Shown in pieces: positions 1-9,989 of a DNA stretch of 64,000 nt. The notes below the pieces were generated by a model. The model was not told the origin of the DNA and searched no databases. It saw nothing but the letters and a program-made list of their open reading frames with translations. Position numbers and translations under genes: made by a program. This DNA comes from Cordia subcordata. Its lineage: Eukaryota; Streptophyta; Magnoliopsida; Boraginales; Cordiaceae. The stretch lies in contig JAPTOF010000003.1 of the NCBI GenBank assembly GCA_028554755.1, positions 3,266,501-3,330,500 on the forward strand, written 5' to 3'. Within the stretch, counting starts at the first letter, position 1; each line of letters begins with the position of its first letter.

Positions 1-157
1 CACAATAGTAGAAAAATGTATATATTTGTGAGGAATGTAAAACAAATCTAATATACATTAACAATAAGGCGAACATCTAAAAATAATCATATAGATCCCA
101 TATTTTATACAACTGGAATTTATACTATATATATAAAATTATATTCAAGAGTACTTA

Positions 158-690
158 GGAGCTCTTTGAATACCACATAACCTTCTCTTTAGATGCCACA
201 AAAGCTTCTTTTTGGATGTCACATAAGCTCCACTTTGAATGCCACATAAGTTTTTCTTTAAATATCACATAAGCTTCTCTTTAAATACCAAATAAGTTTA
301 TAAAAGAGAGAGTACTGTTATAATTGTTATCAATATTTAAATATAAAAAAAGATTATCACGTCACTTAAATTTTATATTGAAGATGATATAATAGTTGAA
401 ATATTATATAAGGAATTGAATCCAAGTGGGGGATGACATATAAGCCAAGCAATAATGAAAAATATTCTTTTTTTTTGAGTCATTCGATTTTGTACAGGTT
501 TTAGATTATTATAAATACATTAATATCTATATATCTATTTATACTATTTATATAAAGTTATACCTCAAGTAAAGTTAAGCGACTTTGAACGCCACATAAG
601 CTCCTCCTATACATAAGTTCCTATTTGGATGCCACATATGATCTTCTTTAGTTGCCACATAAACTCTTCTTCAGGTACCACATAAGCTCA
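158..690. repeat. Minisatellite of about 24-bp units in two blocks
   Basis: Short imperfect units built around a core like GCCACATAAGCT followed by a pyrimidine-rich CTCTTTGAAT-like half are repeated about six times at 158-300 and again about four to five times at 590-690. No open frame accompanies them. Units differ from one another at several positions, so the array is old. The 300-590 stretch between the blocks is AT-rich and shows no feature. Confidence 0.8.
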
Positions 691-700
691 CAAAGATAGT

Positions 701-866
701 ACTCTTGCAAGTGTGATTCGCAAAATGCAATTGTCATCAATATTTCATTTTTTTTAAAAAAGAATATTACATCATTTAAGTTACATATTAAACATGATAA
801 AATAGATGATTAATATAATTAAATGAAAAGAAAGAGAACAAAAAAAAAGAAGAAATCTATATAATA

Positions 867-914
<48 letters not shown>

Positions 915-1120
915 CACTTGCAAGTGTGATTTGCAAAATGCAAAAGTCATCAATATTCAATTTTTTTTAAAAAAAATATTACATCATTTAAGTTACATAT
1001 TAAACATGATAAAATAGTTTATTAATATAGTCAAACAAAAAGAAAGAGAACCAAAAAAAAAAGAAATCTATATAATATCTATATCTATATATCTATATAT
1101 AATAATAGTTATAAAGTTAT
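701..1120 (+). repeat. Direct duplication, period 213 bp, split by a (TA)n tract
   Basis: A stretch beginning CTTGCAAGTGTGATT at 704 recurs at 917, and both copies continue through the same A-rich and ATCTATATAATATCTATA text. The first copy ends in a pure (TA)n microsatellite at about 863-911; the second ends in a degenerate TATC/TA tract. No gene is visible. Confidence 0.85.
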
Positions 1121-3000
1121 ATCTCATATTTTTTAATGTCATACGCTTATCACATTCATGTTTTAAACGGTGCCACATTTCATGTTTCTATGATTCATTT
1201 TTGTTAATTTATTTATGAAATAATTACCACTTAATACAAAAAATAAAAAAAATTGCTACAATTTCCACTATTTTCTTCTTTCTTTTTTCCCAAATTAATT
1301 TTCGTTGTTTCAAAATATCTAAATCAACTTCAATTATTTTAAAAAATGTTCAATTTAATTTTTATTGTTAAATTTTTAATAATATGTCACTTAAATAATG
1401 TAGCACAATTATCTTCTCTGTCTTCTCTAATTTTAAATATTTATTAAATAAAATATGTGAAGATTCTCATGTCATCGTAAGAAAATAATTCATACATCAC
1501 ATCAAATTTAAAGAATTTTTATAGAAAGGTATAATGCAAACAAAAAGTTTTAATAGATGCATGCACTTTGGAGATCTAATGATTTTAATTTTGTAAGACC
1601 TTATCATATAATTTAGATAGTGGGTCAACTAATTACACATGACTATTTATTACGCCCAAAATTATATCAAAGTCCTAAATCTATTATTTATACGATATAT
1701 AATCTATAATCTATAATATTATATATGTTAAAAATGAATGATAAATTAAAGATTTTCTCATTATTATTTTGAGACCTTTGGCCTCCTTATTAACTTGGAT
1801 ATGGATTCCAAAGGATTATGAGACCATTGAAATTTCTCCATAATCTTGGATTATTATTTTGAGATTTTACAACTTTTGAAATTCAATCATGAATGTAATA
1901 TTGAAGGCTTGATATCTTCTATTACCTATATATAGTGGTTTTTAGCAAGGTATACAATACACCAAGAAGCATGTAGTTAGTTAGAACATATAGTTTTGTA
2001 TAGTTCTAGCATTTGTACTTTCATAAAGTAGAGAGAGTTCAAATATTAAGAATATCAAAATTTATCTGGGCAAATTATTTGAGATTATGCAAAAACCATT
2101 CAAGAGAGCGTTTTAGAGAATTTGAAGTTGGAGATACTTGTTGTAAATATTGTAAAATTTTTCTATTTAAACTACTTCAAATTTCGTTACGTGATCAAAT
2201 ATTTTTGAATTTTTGAGAAGTATGCTCTTCTCTCAAAATAAGAAATAAAATTATAAGATTGATACATGTGGAGCATTTTGAGAATATGTTCTTTTCTCAA
2301 ATTAAGAAATTAAATTCAAAGATTGATCAGTGTGAAGCACGGGCCTCGAGATATCTAGTAATATATATAAATGATTTTGATGTTAGTGTAAAAGATATTA
2401 AGATTATACATTAAGTTTGTAAATAGCAGCAACATACAAGAAGTCACACGATTATGTGGTATAAATAAATGATAACTGTACTGAAGCTGAGAGCTGAAGT
2501 ACAAATCAAGTGTAGGATGGATTGTGCTTGAGAAGGGTTTTCAATGCAATGTCGCGTGACAAAAGAAAAATGCATTTCAGTTTAAGAGAGAAAATTGTTG
2601 CTTATTGTGGTTCTTTTTTTACTACACATTAAGGTCATTTATATAAATAAATTATATTCATTTAAATTAGTTTTTGAATTGATCATGCAATATTAGAAAT
2701 GTTATATTTTTAATTTTATACTTCATATAATTTGGATAATTATTATATAATTAAAAATAAATTAATCTTAAGAGAAGGGTATATGAGTTTATTGAAGGTA
2801 TACTTATTAAAATGAACTTTAGAAATAAACTTATAAAAAATTAAAAAATTAGTTTATCTTGTAATTTTTTTGTATCAAACTAACTATTAAGAAGAAAACA
2901 AAATATTCAAAAAATTGAAAAAAAGCAACACAAAAAGACACATAACATTGAAACTAAGCATTGAGCCCAAAAAAAGAAAAAAAGAAAAAAAACAACGCAC
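1121..3000. other. AT-rich non-coding stretch with a 65-bp direct repeat
   Basis: No convincing coding frame or RNA gene was found. At 2211-2275 and 2276-2339 a unit of about 65 bp starting TTTTGAGAA is tandemly repeated with moderate divergence. The text around 1740-2340 has the look of a decayed LTR, but I could find neither paired ends nor a primer-binding site, so it is left unassigned. Confidence 0.5.
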
Positions 3001-3548
3001 CGCAAGTATTTTTGTATAATAGTAAAAAGGGGAAACATTTATCACTTGACAACATCGCCACTTATCAAACTAACCAAAAAAAAATGAAGGAATTCATCCT
3101 AAAATAAACACAAAATAAAAAGTACACCAACTTTTTCAAAAAAAAGAATACCATAATTTGAATATAAAGATCACTATTTGTGATACATGCTACTTTATTT
3201 TTTAAAATAAAGCACCATAGTTGTTGTACCACTCCACCCTTTATTTTTTTTTAAAATAAAGTACTATATTTATTGTACCACTCCACCCTGTTAATGTATA
3301 TTATAGATTTGAAATTCATAACATAAAATGTTAATCAATCATCCTCAACACTTTATATAAATGAAGAAACTACAGCATTCATGATGCTCCCTTCTAATTT
3401 TCCTCTACCCCTTAGCCTACCACATGACAGTAATATCAAAAACTGTGATGTTGCCACGTTTATGTGTTGACAATTATCTATGCAACAAAGGGGAAAAAAG
3501 AAGGAGTGTTGCCCAGACAATTAATTCAAGAGAGAGTGAACTAGATCA

Positions 3549-5387
3549 TGTTGAATATATTAGTTTATGTTGAATATATTAGTTTAATATATGTTAATTA
3601 TATTTTGATGATATCATAATTATGTTCAGTTATCTAATTATTATTACTTGAAGTATGAAGAATATATTACACAATAGCATTTTTGGAGCAAAGAAAAAGA
3701 GATAAAGTATGGTTATGGAGCATGGGTCATGGAGCTTAGATATCTTATAGCTATAATTCTTTTCTTCCTTTACTCTTATGTTAAGTTGATCTTAGTATAT
3801 AAGCAAATGATACGAGCTCAATAAACTTAATAAATTGCATGCATTCTTCATAAGTCTTGTTCTTTTATACCTGATCATCTTTTCTCCTTAATACATGTTT
3901 ATACATCCTCTCTATTTGCTTATACTTATTATTATATGTACACATGTATTCATTTGCATTCAAAACAACTTTTCTTGCAGAAAATTTAGTTTTGAAGTCC
4001 ATATTTTTGTATTATGGAGCTGCATATACTATAGTACTCTCTATTTCGTTGGTATTTGATACTTTAATCGATATATGTGTTTATATGTATGTATATATGT
4101 ATATATCTGCATGGCTTTGCAATAAAAGTGCATATATAGGGTTTATACTATAGATATTTGAGCTAGTAATAAAAGTGTATATATAAGGTCCATACTATAG
4201 ATATTTGAGCTATCTTGTACAATATATATGTGTGTGTATCTATAGGTAAACAACTTGCATATACCACTTTCCCATGCAAAATCTGTAAAAAAAAACTTGA
4301 TTAAGTGCAAGTTTTAGCTTTGCATTTAATGTTTTTGAGTTGGTTGATATTGCATTATTGAGATTAGATATATGTTATAATAGTAGGTGTCTTGAGCCTC
4401 CAAAAATCTACATAAAACCAGCTATTATGGACTTTTTAAAGTATGGCTGCACTTTTTGTAGTAGGTATTAGCTTTTCTGACAAAATTGTGCAACTACCGG
4501 CCTACACAGGCGATTGACCGGTAGTGTGCTCTAGTAGAAACAGAGAGCCAAATAGCTCTACTGGAACACATAGGCGGTTGATCAGTGGAGTGTTCCGATA
4601 GAGCTCTTTAGCCTTTTGGAACTACTAGCCCACCCAGAGAGTCGATTGGTAGAGTGTTCTAGTAGCCCCTCTGAGTTATTTTTAAAATTTGATCGTTGGA
4701 AGTATATCTTTTGGGCTTATAAGTACATGCCTTTCCTCCCAACTCAGACATAACTTGATCAAAACATATTTACAAGCTCTTTAGCATTCGATACATTATT
4801 TTTTCTGTAATCTTGCTTCATTTATTACTATCTTCATTGATTGCATATTATTGGCATATATTGATCAAGTTCTTGAGCTCATAAATTGCTTGTCCACTTA
4901 AAGCAACATAGGAAGGTATAAATACCTTTGTACACTTGTTCAAAAGAAGTTCTTGTATTCCAAATTCTCTATAATCACATTGGGTCCGAATTTCTTTACT
5001 CTTGGGTAGTATAGTTGTGAGATACTTGTCTTAAGAGTCAAGGGTTAAAATCCTCAAGTGTTGGGCTAATACTTGTAGCCATGTGGTAAAGCAAGGGTTG
5101 TGATTGTTGTTTTACGCTTCTACAATATACTAAGCAAAAAGTTGATTCACTAGTGAACTTTCCAAAAACCCTAAGGGAAAGACCTTAAGTAGTGAACTAG
5201 GCCCTCGGGAGTTCGAACCACTCTAAATCGTTGCGTTTGATACTCTTAACCCGATACTTTCTATTTGGAATATTTACCTTGAATTTTGCATGTGTTTTTG
5301 CTTGAAATAATTGTTAAGAGTTTTAAGTGCTTCATTGTGCCAATAATCTAATTCACCTCCCTCTTGGATTCATTCACTAAGCAACAG
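3549..5387 (+). mobile_element. LTR A, copia-like solo LTR, + orientation
   Basis: The block runs from TGTTGAATATATTAG to CTAAGCAACA, so it has TG...CA ends and is about 1.84 kb long. It lacks an adjacent primer-binding site, gag or pol, which suggests a solo LTR. The first 19 bases are repeated at 3568, so the true start could be 3568. Inside are GC-rich inverted modules (about 4490-4670, with ACTACCGG and CCGGTAGT arms), followed by a TATA-like CTTATAAGTAC at 4716. Flanking pentamers GATCA and GATTA match at four of five positions, so a target-site duplication is possible but unproven. Confidence 0.7.
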
Positions 5388-7161
5388 ATTAATAGCATAA
5401 ATACGGAATTAAAACTCTTTTTCAAGCAATACCAATAATCAATTATTGCAATAAATAAGTATATCAAAGTATTCAAGAAAATACTACTTGAAAGTTAAGA
5501 GTTTTAACGGTAAGAAGATCAAATTCAGGAATTTATAGTGGTTCGAACCTCCGAACACCAAATCTACTACCTAAGATCTCCCCTTAGGATTTTGGAAGCT
5601 TTCACTATGAATGACTTCTTGCTGAGTACGTTGCAAAAGCATAGAACAACGATCACAATATCTTGTTCGCAATAAGAACCACAAGTGTTCTCCTAACACT
5701 TGAGGATTTCAATCACTTCACTCTCAACAAGAATGATCTTACACTTTAGTCTATCCAAGAGTGAAGCACACACTTAATGAAATAGCAAAGTGTTAAGTTT
5801 ACAAACTCTGAAGAGCAAGAATACAAGAGGTATTAAAACCTTTCCATATTGCTCTAAGTAGATAAGCAATTTATAAGCTCAATGGAACTTGATCAATAAA
5901 TGCAAATGATGAGCAATCAATAAAGGAAACAATAAATGATAGAAACTTGTAGTAAAGAGAGTTTGCAATGCTATTTGATTGCTAAGAAGGTTTTGATCAA
6001 GTTGTACTTATGTTGGGGGAGTGAGAAGCTATTTATAGAGCAAAAAAATAAGAATCCCAATGGCTATATTTGAAAGCACTCAAAAGAAGCTAACGGTCGA
6101 CCGCCTCGCTCAGCCGATTTTCCAGTAAGTAAACTGGATGAGCCGATCGACACTACCAGTCGACTGCCTGGCTCAACCGACTAGGCAAAGAAGCACACTA
6201 GTTTAATCGGTTGATAGTACTGGTCAACCGACTCTTTTAGCTGATAAGAACATAAAAAGTCTGAAAAAGTGCTAATAGCTTTTAGCAAAAGTGACTTTTT
6301 CTACCTAATATGTAGGCATGTACATTTTTGTAGGTTTTGGAAGCTCAAAATAACAACTTGCACTACAAAATCATATCTCATAAATGTCAAACAACTCAAG
6401 CATGCTAAGCATTAACTGCCAAGTTTAAACTTATACTCAATCAAGAGATAACTTTTAGATTTTGTACTAGAATGCACATATTCATGCACATATATACATA
6501 TACACATGCATGTAAGCATATTTCCAATGCAAGAAGTAGTGTTAAACATACTCAATAGTCTAAATAGCATACCTATGGGCTAAAAACACACTTTTACTGT
6601 AGAATGAATACATATATATCCTAAACCACATAAGAAAATATTCAAGGGATATTTAACTAGGGTTTGATAAAGCAAGTTTAGCCAAGTAAACTCATGAAAA
6701 ATTTGCACAGAGCAAAATGTGATGATGGCTATAGAGTTATTTTGAGAATAAACAAGCAATCAAGACACGCAACGAGTTAAGGAGAAAAAATGATCTAATT
6801 AAAGAGCCATTTAAGAATCATGCAATAAGCAAGTGATTATGCATGTAATGCAAATGAGTATTTTGAGCTCATAAGGATACCTATGTACTACAAGCAATTT
6901 AACAAGACTAAAAAAAGAGAAACTACATAAGTCTTCAAATCTTTATAGTACTTCTAAGTCAAAGCAGCCTCAAGTTTCTCCAAGTCTTCAATAAATCTCC
7001 AACTTGCTTCAACTTGCTCAAAGAGCTTCATCTTTCTATTAGCTACTTTGTATAAGATATTCAAAACACTTCAAGGTAGTAATCATTAATTATATAATTA
7101 TTTCATCAAAAATACAATTATTAAATCATCAAAATAGAGTAAAATAACAATAGGTTCAACA
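5388..7161 (-). mobile_element. LTR B, same family as LTR A, inverted
   Basis: Read on the minus strand, this begins TGTTGAACC at 7161. It follows LTR A through shared text such as the TTGATCAAGTTC segment and the AATTGCTT segment (about 5860-5900 here, about 4860-4900 in LTR A). It stops at AATCT, lacking about the last 37 bp of LTR A. Its minus-strand TATA box CTATAAATAG is at 6029-6038, preceded in transcription order by CGACTG/CAACCGAC modules at about 6093-6240. Divergence from LTR A looks like roughly a quarter of positions by eye. Confidence 0.7.
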
Positions 7162-8177
7162 GGGAGAAAACAACTCATGTGTTGCATCTACAAAAGACTA
7201 ACAAATACACATCTTTACATTGTCAAACTTTTCATGTTTAGTGATTAAAAAAAACAAAAGAAAATAAATTTAAATACTTTTTACACTTTTATCCTTAATT
7301 GCTACACTTAATTTATATGGTATAAATGAAAATTATTTTTATATGTTAAATACTATAAATTAATCATTACAAGGTTCAATAAATTAATCAATACTATATA
7401 TGAAAGAAAAAGGCATTGCATAGACAATGCTTCCCTTGAATTTTCCTTTGCATCATAGTGCTCCATGTGGCAAAATTATTAAAAGCTGCGACACTGCCAC
7501 ATGTGTGTATTAGCAACTGTCTATGTAACAAAGGAACAAAAAAATAAAAAAGAGAAAACAACTCACGTGTTATCTTTACAAAAGGCTGTCAAATGCACCT
7601 CTTTACGTTACCAAACTTTTCACGCTTTGTGACAAAAAAATCGATTTAAATACATTTTACATTTTTATCCTTAATTACTACACCTAATTTAAATGATATA
7701 AAATAGGAATTATTTTGATATGTTAAAATACAAAATAAAAACTAATTGCATCCATAACACTTCCCTCTAATTTTTCTCCATACCATAGTGTGCCACGTGG
7801 CAGCAATGTCAAAAGCTGTAGTGCTACCACGTGTATGTATTGGCAGCTGTCTATGTAAAAAAAAAAAAAAAGAACAAAACAACTCACAACTCACACGTTG
7901 TCTCTACAAAACGTTGATAAATGCACATCTTTTCTTTGCCGAAGTTTATACGCTTCTTGACCAAAATGGAAAAAGAAAATAAATTTAAATACCTTCTACA
8001 TATTTTATCCGTGATTGCTCCGCTTAATTAATATGGCACAAAGTAGAAAATATTTTCAAATGTTAAAATACAATAAGTTAATTAATACAAAATTCAATTT
8101 ATAATACTATCAACTATAAATTGTTATACTATCAAATTAATTTAAAACACGTGCATCGTGCTACAGGCAAATACTAG

Positions 8178-8460
8178 TTAAGAGATAAAATTTTAAAAGA
8201 TTAACTTTAATAGTATGTGTGAAAAAGAGGGATGTGTAGGATTCTCCACTATAAATGTTTTTTTTTTCTTTTTTCTTTCTTACGCAAGTATGTGACTGAA
8301 TTAAATTCTGAAAATTAATGGAAAGATTGTATGCATGATCAAACAAAAATTACAGACAATAACTTTTTTTCCTTTAATAGAACTTTCTAGGAATTGTAAA
8401 AGGCCAATTCAACTCAATTGGCCCAATTTATACATGAGCCAAATCCAATTACCATTTGAA
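8178..8460 (+). repeat. Diverged copy of the HPGT1 upstream region
   Basis: This block matches 9573-9825, just upstream of the galactosyltransferase gene. Shared landmarks include GAGATAAAATTT, GTAGGATT-TCTACTATAAA, TTTTCCTTTAATAGA and a row of GGCCCAATT-like elements. Here the site-II-like motifs are partly decayed, and no gene follows. Confidence 0.75.
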
Positions 8461-8906
8461 AGTATGGAGAAAAAAAATAAAGAAAGAACCATGGATTTCA
8501 TGTTGAACCCAACTTACCATTATAATGCATGTAATAGATTAAAAAAAAAAAAAAGAGAGTTAAAAATCAAGAAATTATTATATTTTTTTAATTTTTTAAT
8601 CAATTTGTCAACTATTTTTTGGATCAATGATTTGTCAACAAATTAAAATTAAAATTAATTGTTAAAAATAAAATATTAAAAATTTGAAAGAGCAACCATG
8701 GGCATCACGCGACACAAACCTAAGCATTACAAGGAAAAAAAAATGAAAGCATATTCATCCTAACAGTAAACAAAAAAATAAAAAAACACACCAACTTTTC
8801 TACCAATATTACGATAATTTGAATATAAAAATTGATATTTTTTGAAACATGCTACCTCATTTTTTTCCCTTTAAAACAAAGCACTATGATTGTAACAACC
8901 CCTATC

Positions 8907-9503
8907 AGGGGCGGAACTAGAAAATTTTCTTTAGGGGGGCTAGGACCTATATACGCATTTGAATGAAAACCATCGTCATGATTAAGTAGAAAAACAAGTC
9001 TTTTCCTTGAGAGAACATATTACATAAATATTATTAGATTTTTTAAAACATAAATAAATATAAAAAATAATATTTAACAAAATAATAAAAATTATATATG
9101 AAAAATTGTACTAATTCAGATTAAGTTCTTCTCTCTTTTATGAATTTTTCTAGGTAAAACAAAAAATAAATAATATATTTGAATAAATAAATTCTCTATG
9201 AAAAAACTATCTAAAATTTATGAATTTCTTAAATTTATATTGCCAAAAGAAATTAAAAATTATTGAAATTTATTTGCTAAAATTGATATTTATTACGAAA
9301 AATTATTCATTGAAATATAATCTATATAGAAAAATATATACGAAAAATTATTACGAGAATAATTTTTTAAACAAAAGAAAAGATGAGAAAATTTAAATGG
9401 GGAGGCCCGTAAAAAGAATTTTCGAAAATTTTATATACACAATTATATATTTTCCCGAACCTTGTGGGCCGGGCCGGGGGGGGGGAAGGCCGGCAGGTTG
9501 CGA
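8907..9503. mobile_element. ~597-bp insertion flanked by CCCTATC repeats
   Basis: The heptamer CCCTATC occurs at 8900-8906 and 9504-9510 on either side of a block beginning AGGGGCGGAACTAG and ending near GGTTGCGA. The related sequence at about 3230-3310 runs without this block, which supports an insertion. The start resembles the CAGGGGCGGA ends seen on non-autonomous plant hAT-like elements, but no matching inverted end is visible. A G-rich run (about 9468-9486) sits near the right end. The class is uncertain. Confidence 0.5.
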
Positions 9504-9768
9504 CCCTATCCCCCATTCAACTATATTAATGTATATTATATATTAAAAATTCGTGGCATAAAATGATAATTAGGAGATAAAATTTCAGACGGTTGACTTT
9601 AAGTAAAAAGAGTAATACGTAGGATTTTCTACTATAAACGTGTTCTTTTTCCTATACAATTTATGTGACCCACTGAGTTCCAAAATTAAATGCATAGATT
9701 TTATGTATTTTCAAACAAAAATTAAGGACAAGATCTTTTTCCTTTAATAGAGCTATCAAGATTTCGAA

Positions 9769-9848
9769 AAGCCCAATTCAACCCAATCGGCCCAATACAT
9801 ACATGGCCCAAACCCAATTACAGTTGGTGACCGTGGCGTATATATAAT
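9769..9848 (+). promoter_or_regulatory. HPGT1 core promoter: site-II motifs and TATA box
   Basis: Three GCCCA/GGCCCA elements (TGGGCY on the other strand, the plant site II type) lie at about 9769-9812, followed by a TATA box TATATATAA at about 9839-9847. A TATA box here predicts transcription starting near 9870-9880. That makes the ATG at 9873 an unlikely initiator and favours the ATG at 9990. Confidence 0.6.
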
Positions 9849-9989
9849 AATTCCATTGTAACGACCGTTACGATGCAGAGATTTGGAGTCGACGTGAAGT
9901 CAAATGAATCTGTCTCCTTACTGAAGAAAACAACATCGGATTGTTTCGACAACGTTTTACATCGAATCAGAAAGCTTAGAATACAAAAA

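Larger units (their letters stand above)
3385..8110 (+). repeat. Diverged tandem family (~330-365 bp) interrupted by LTRs
   Basis: Three copies can be followed by shared landmarks: a CTTCCCTCTAATTTT-like start, a segment ending GTGTATTGGCAGCTGTCTATG, an A-rich run, then AAAACAACTCACGTGTT. Copies two and three lie at about 7415-7740 and 7741-8110. The first copy is split: its left part is at 3385-3510 and its right part resumes at about 7162, directly after the inverted LTR pair. The LTR structure therefore appears to have landed inside a pre-existing array. The open frame at 7788 is a by-product of this repeat. Confidence 0.7.

Noticed and set aside
158..690. Regular short repeats resembling a CRISPR array
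   Set aside because: Units are contiguous without unique spacers and the context is a plant nuclear genome; it is a minisatellite.
1740..2345. Possible decayed LTR
   Set aside because: No paired TG...CA ends, PBS or second copy in the window.
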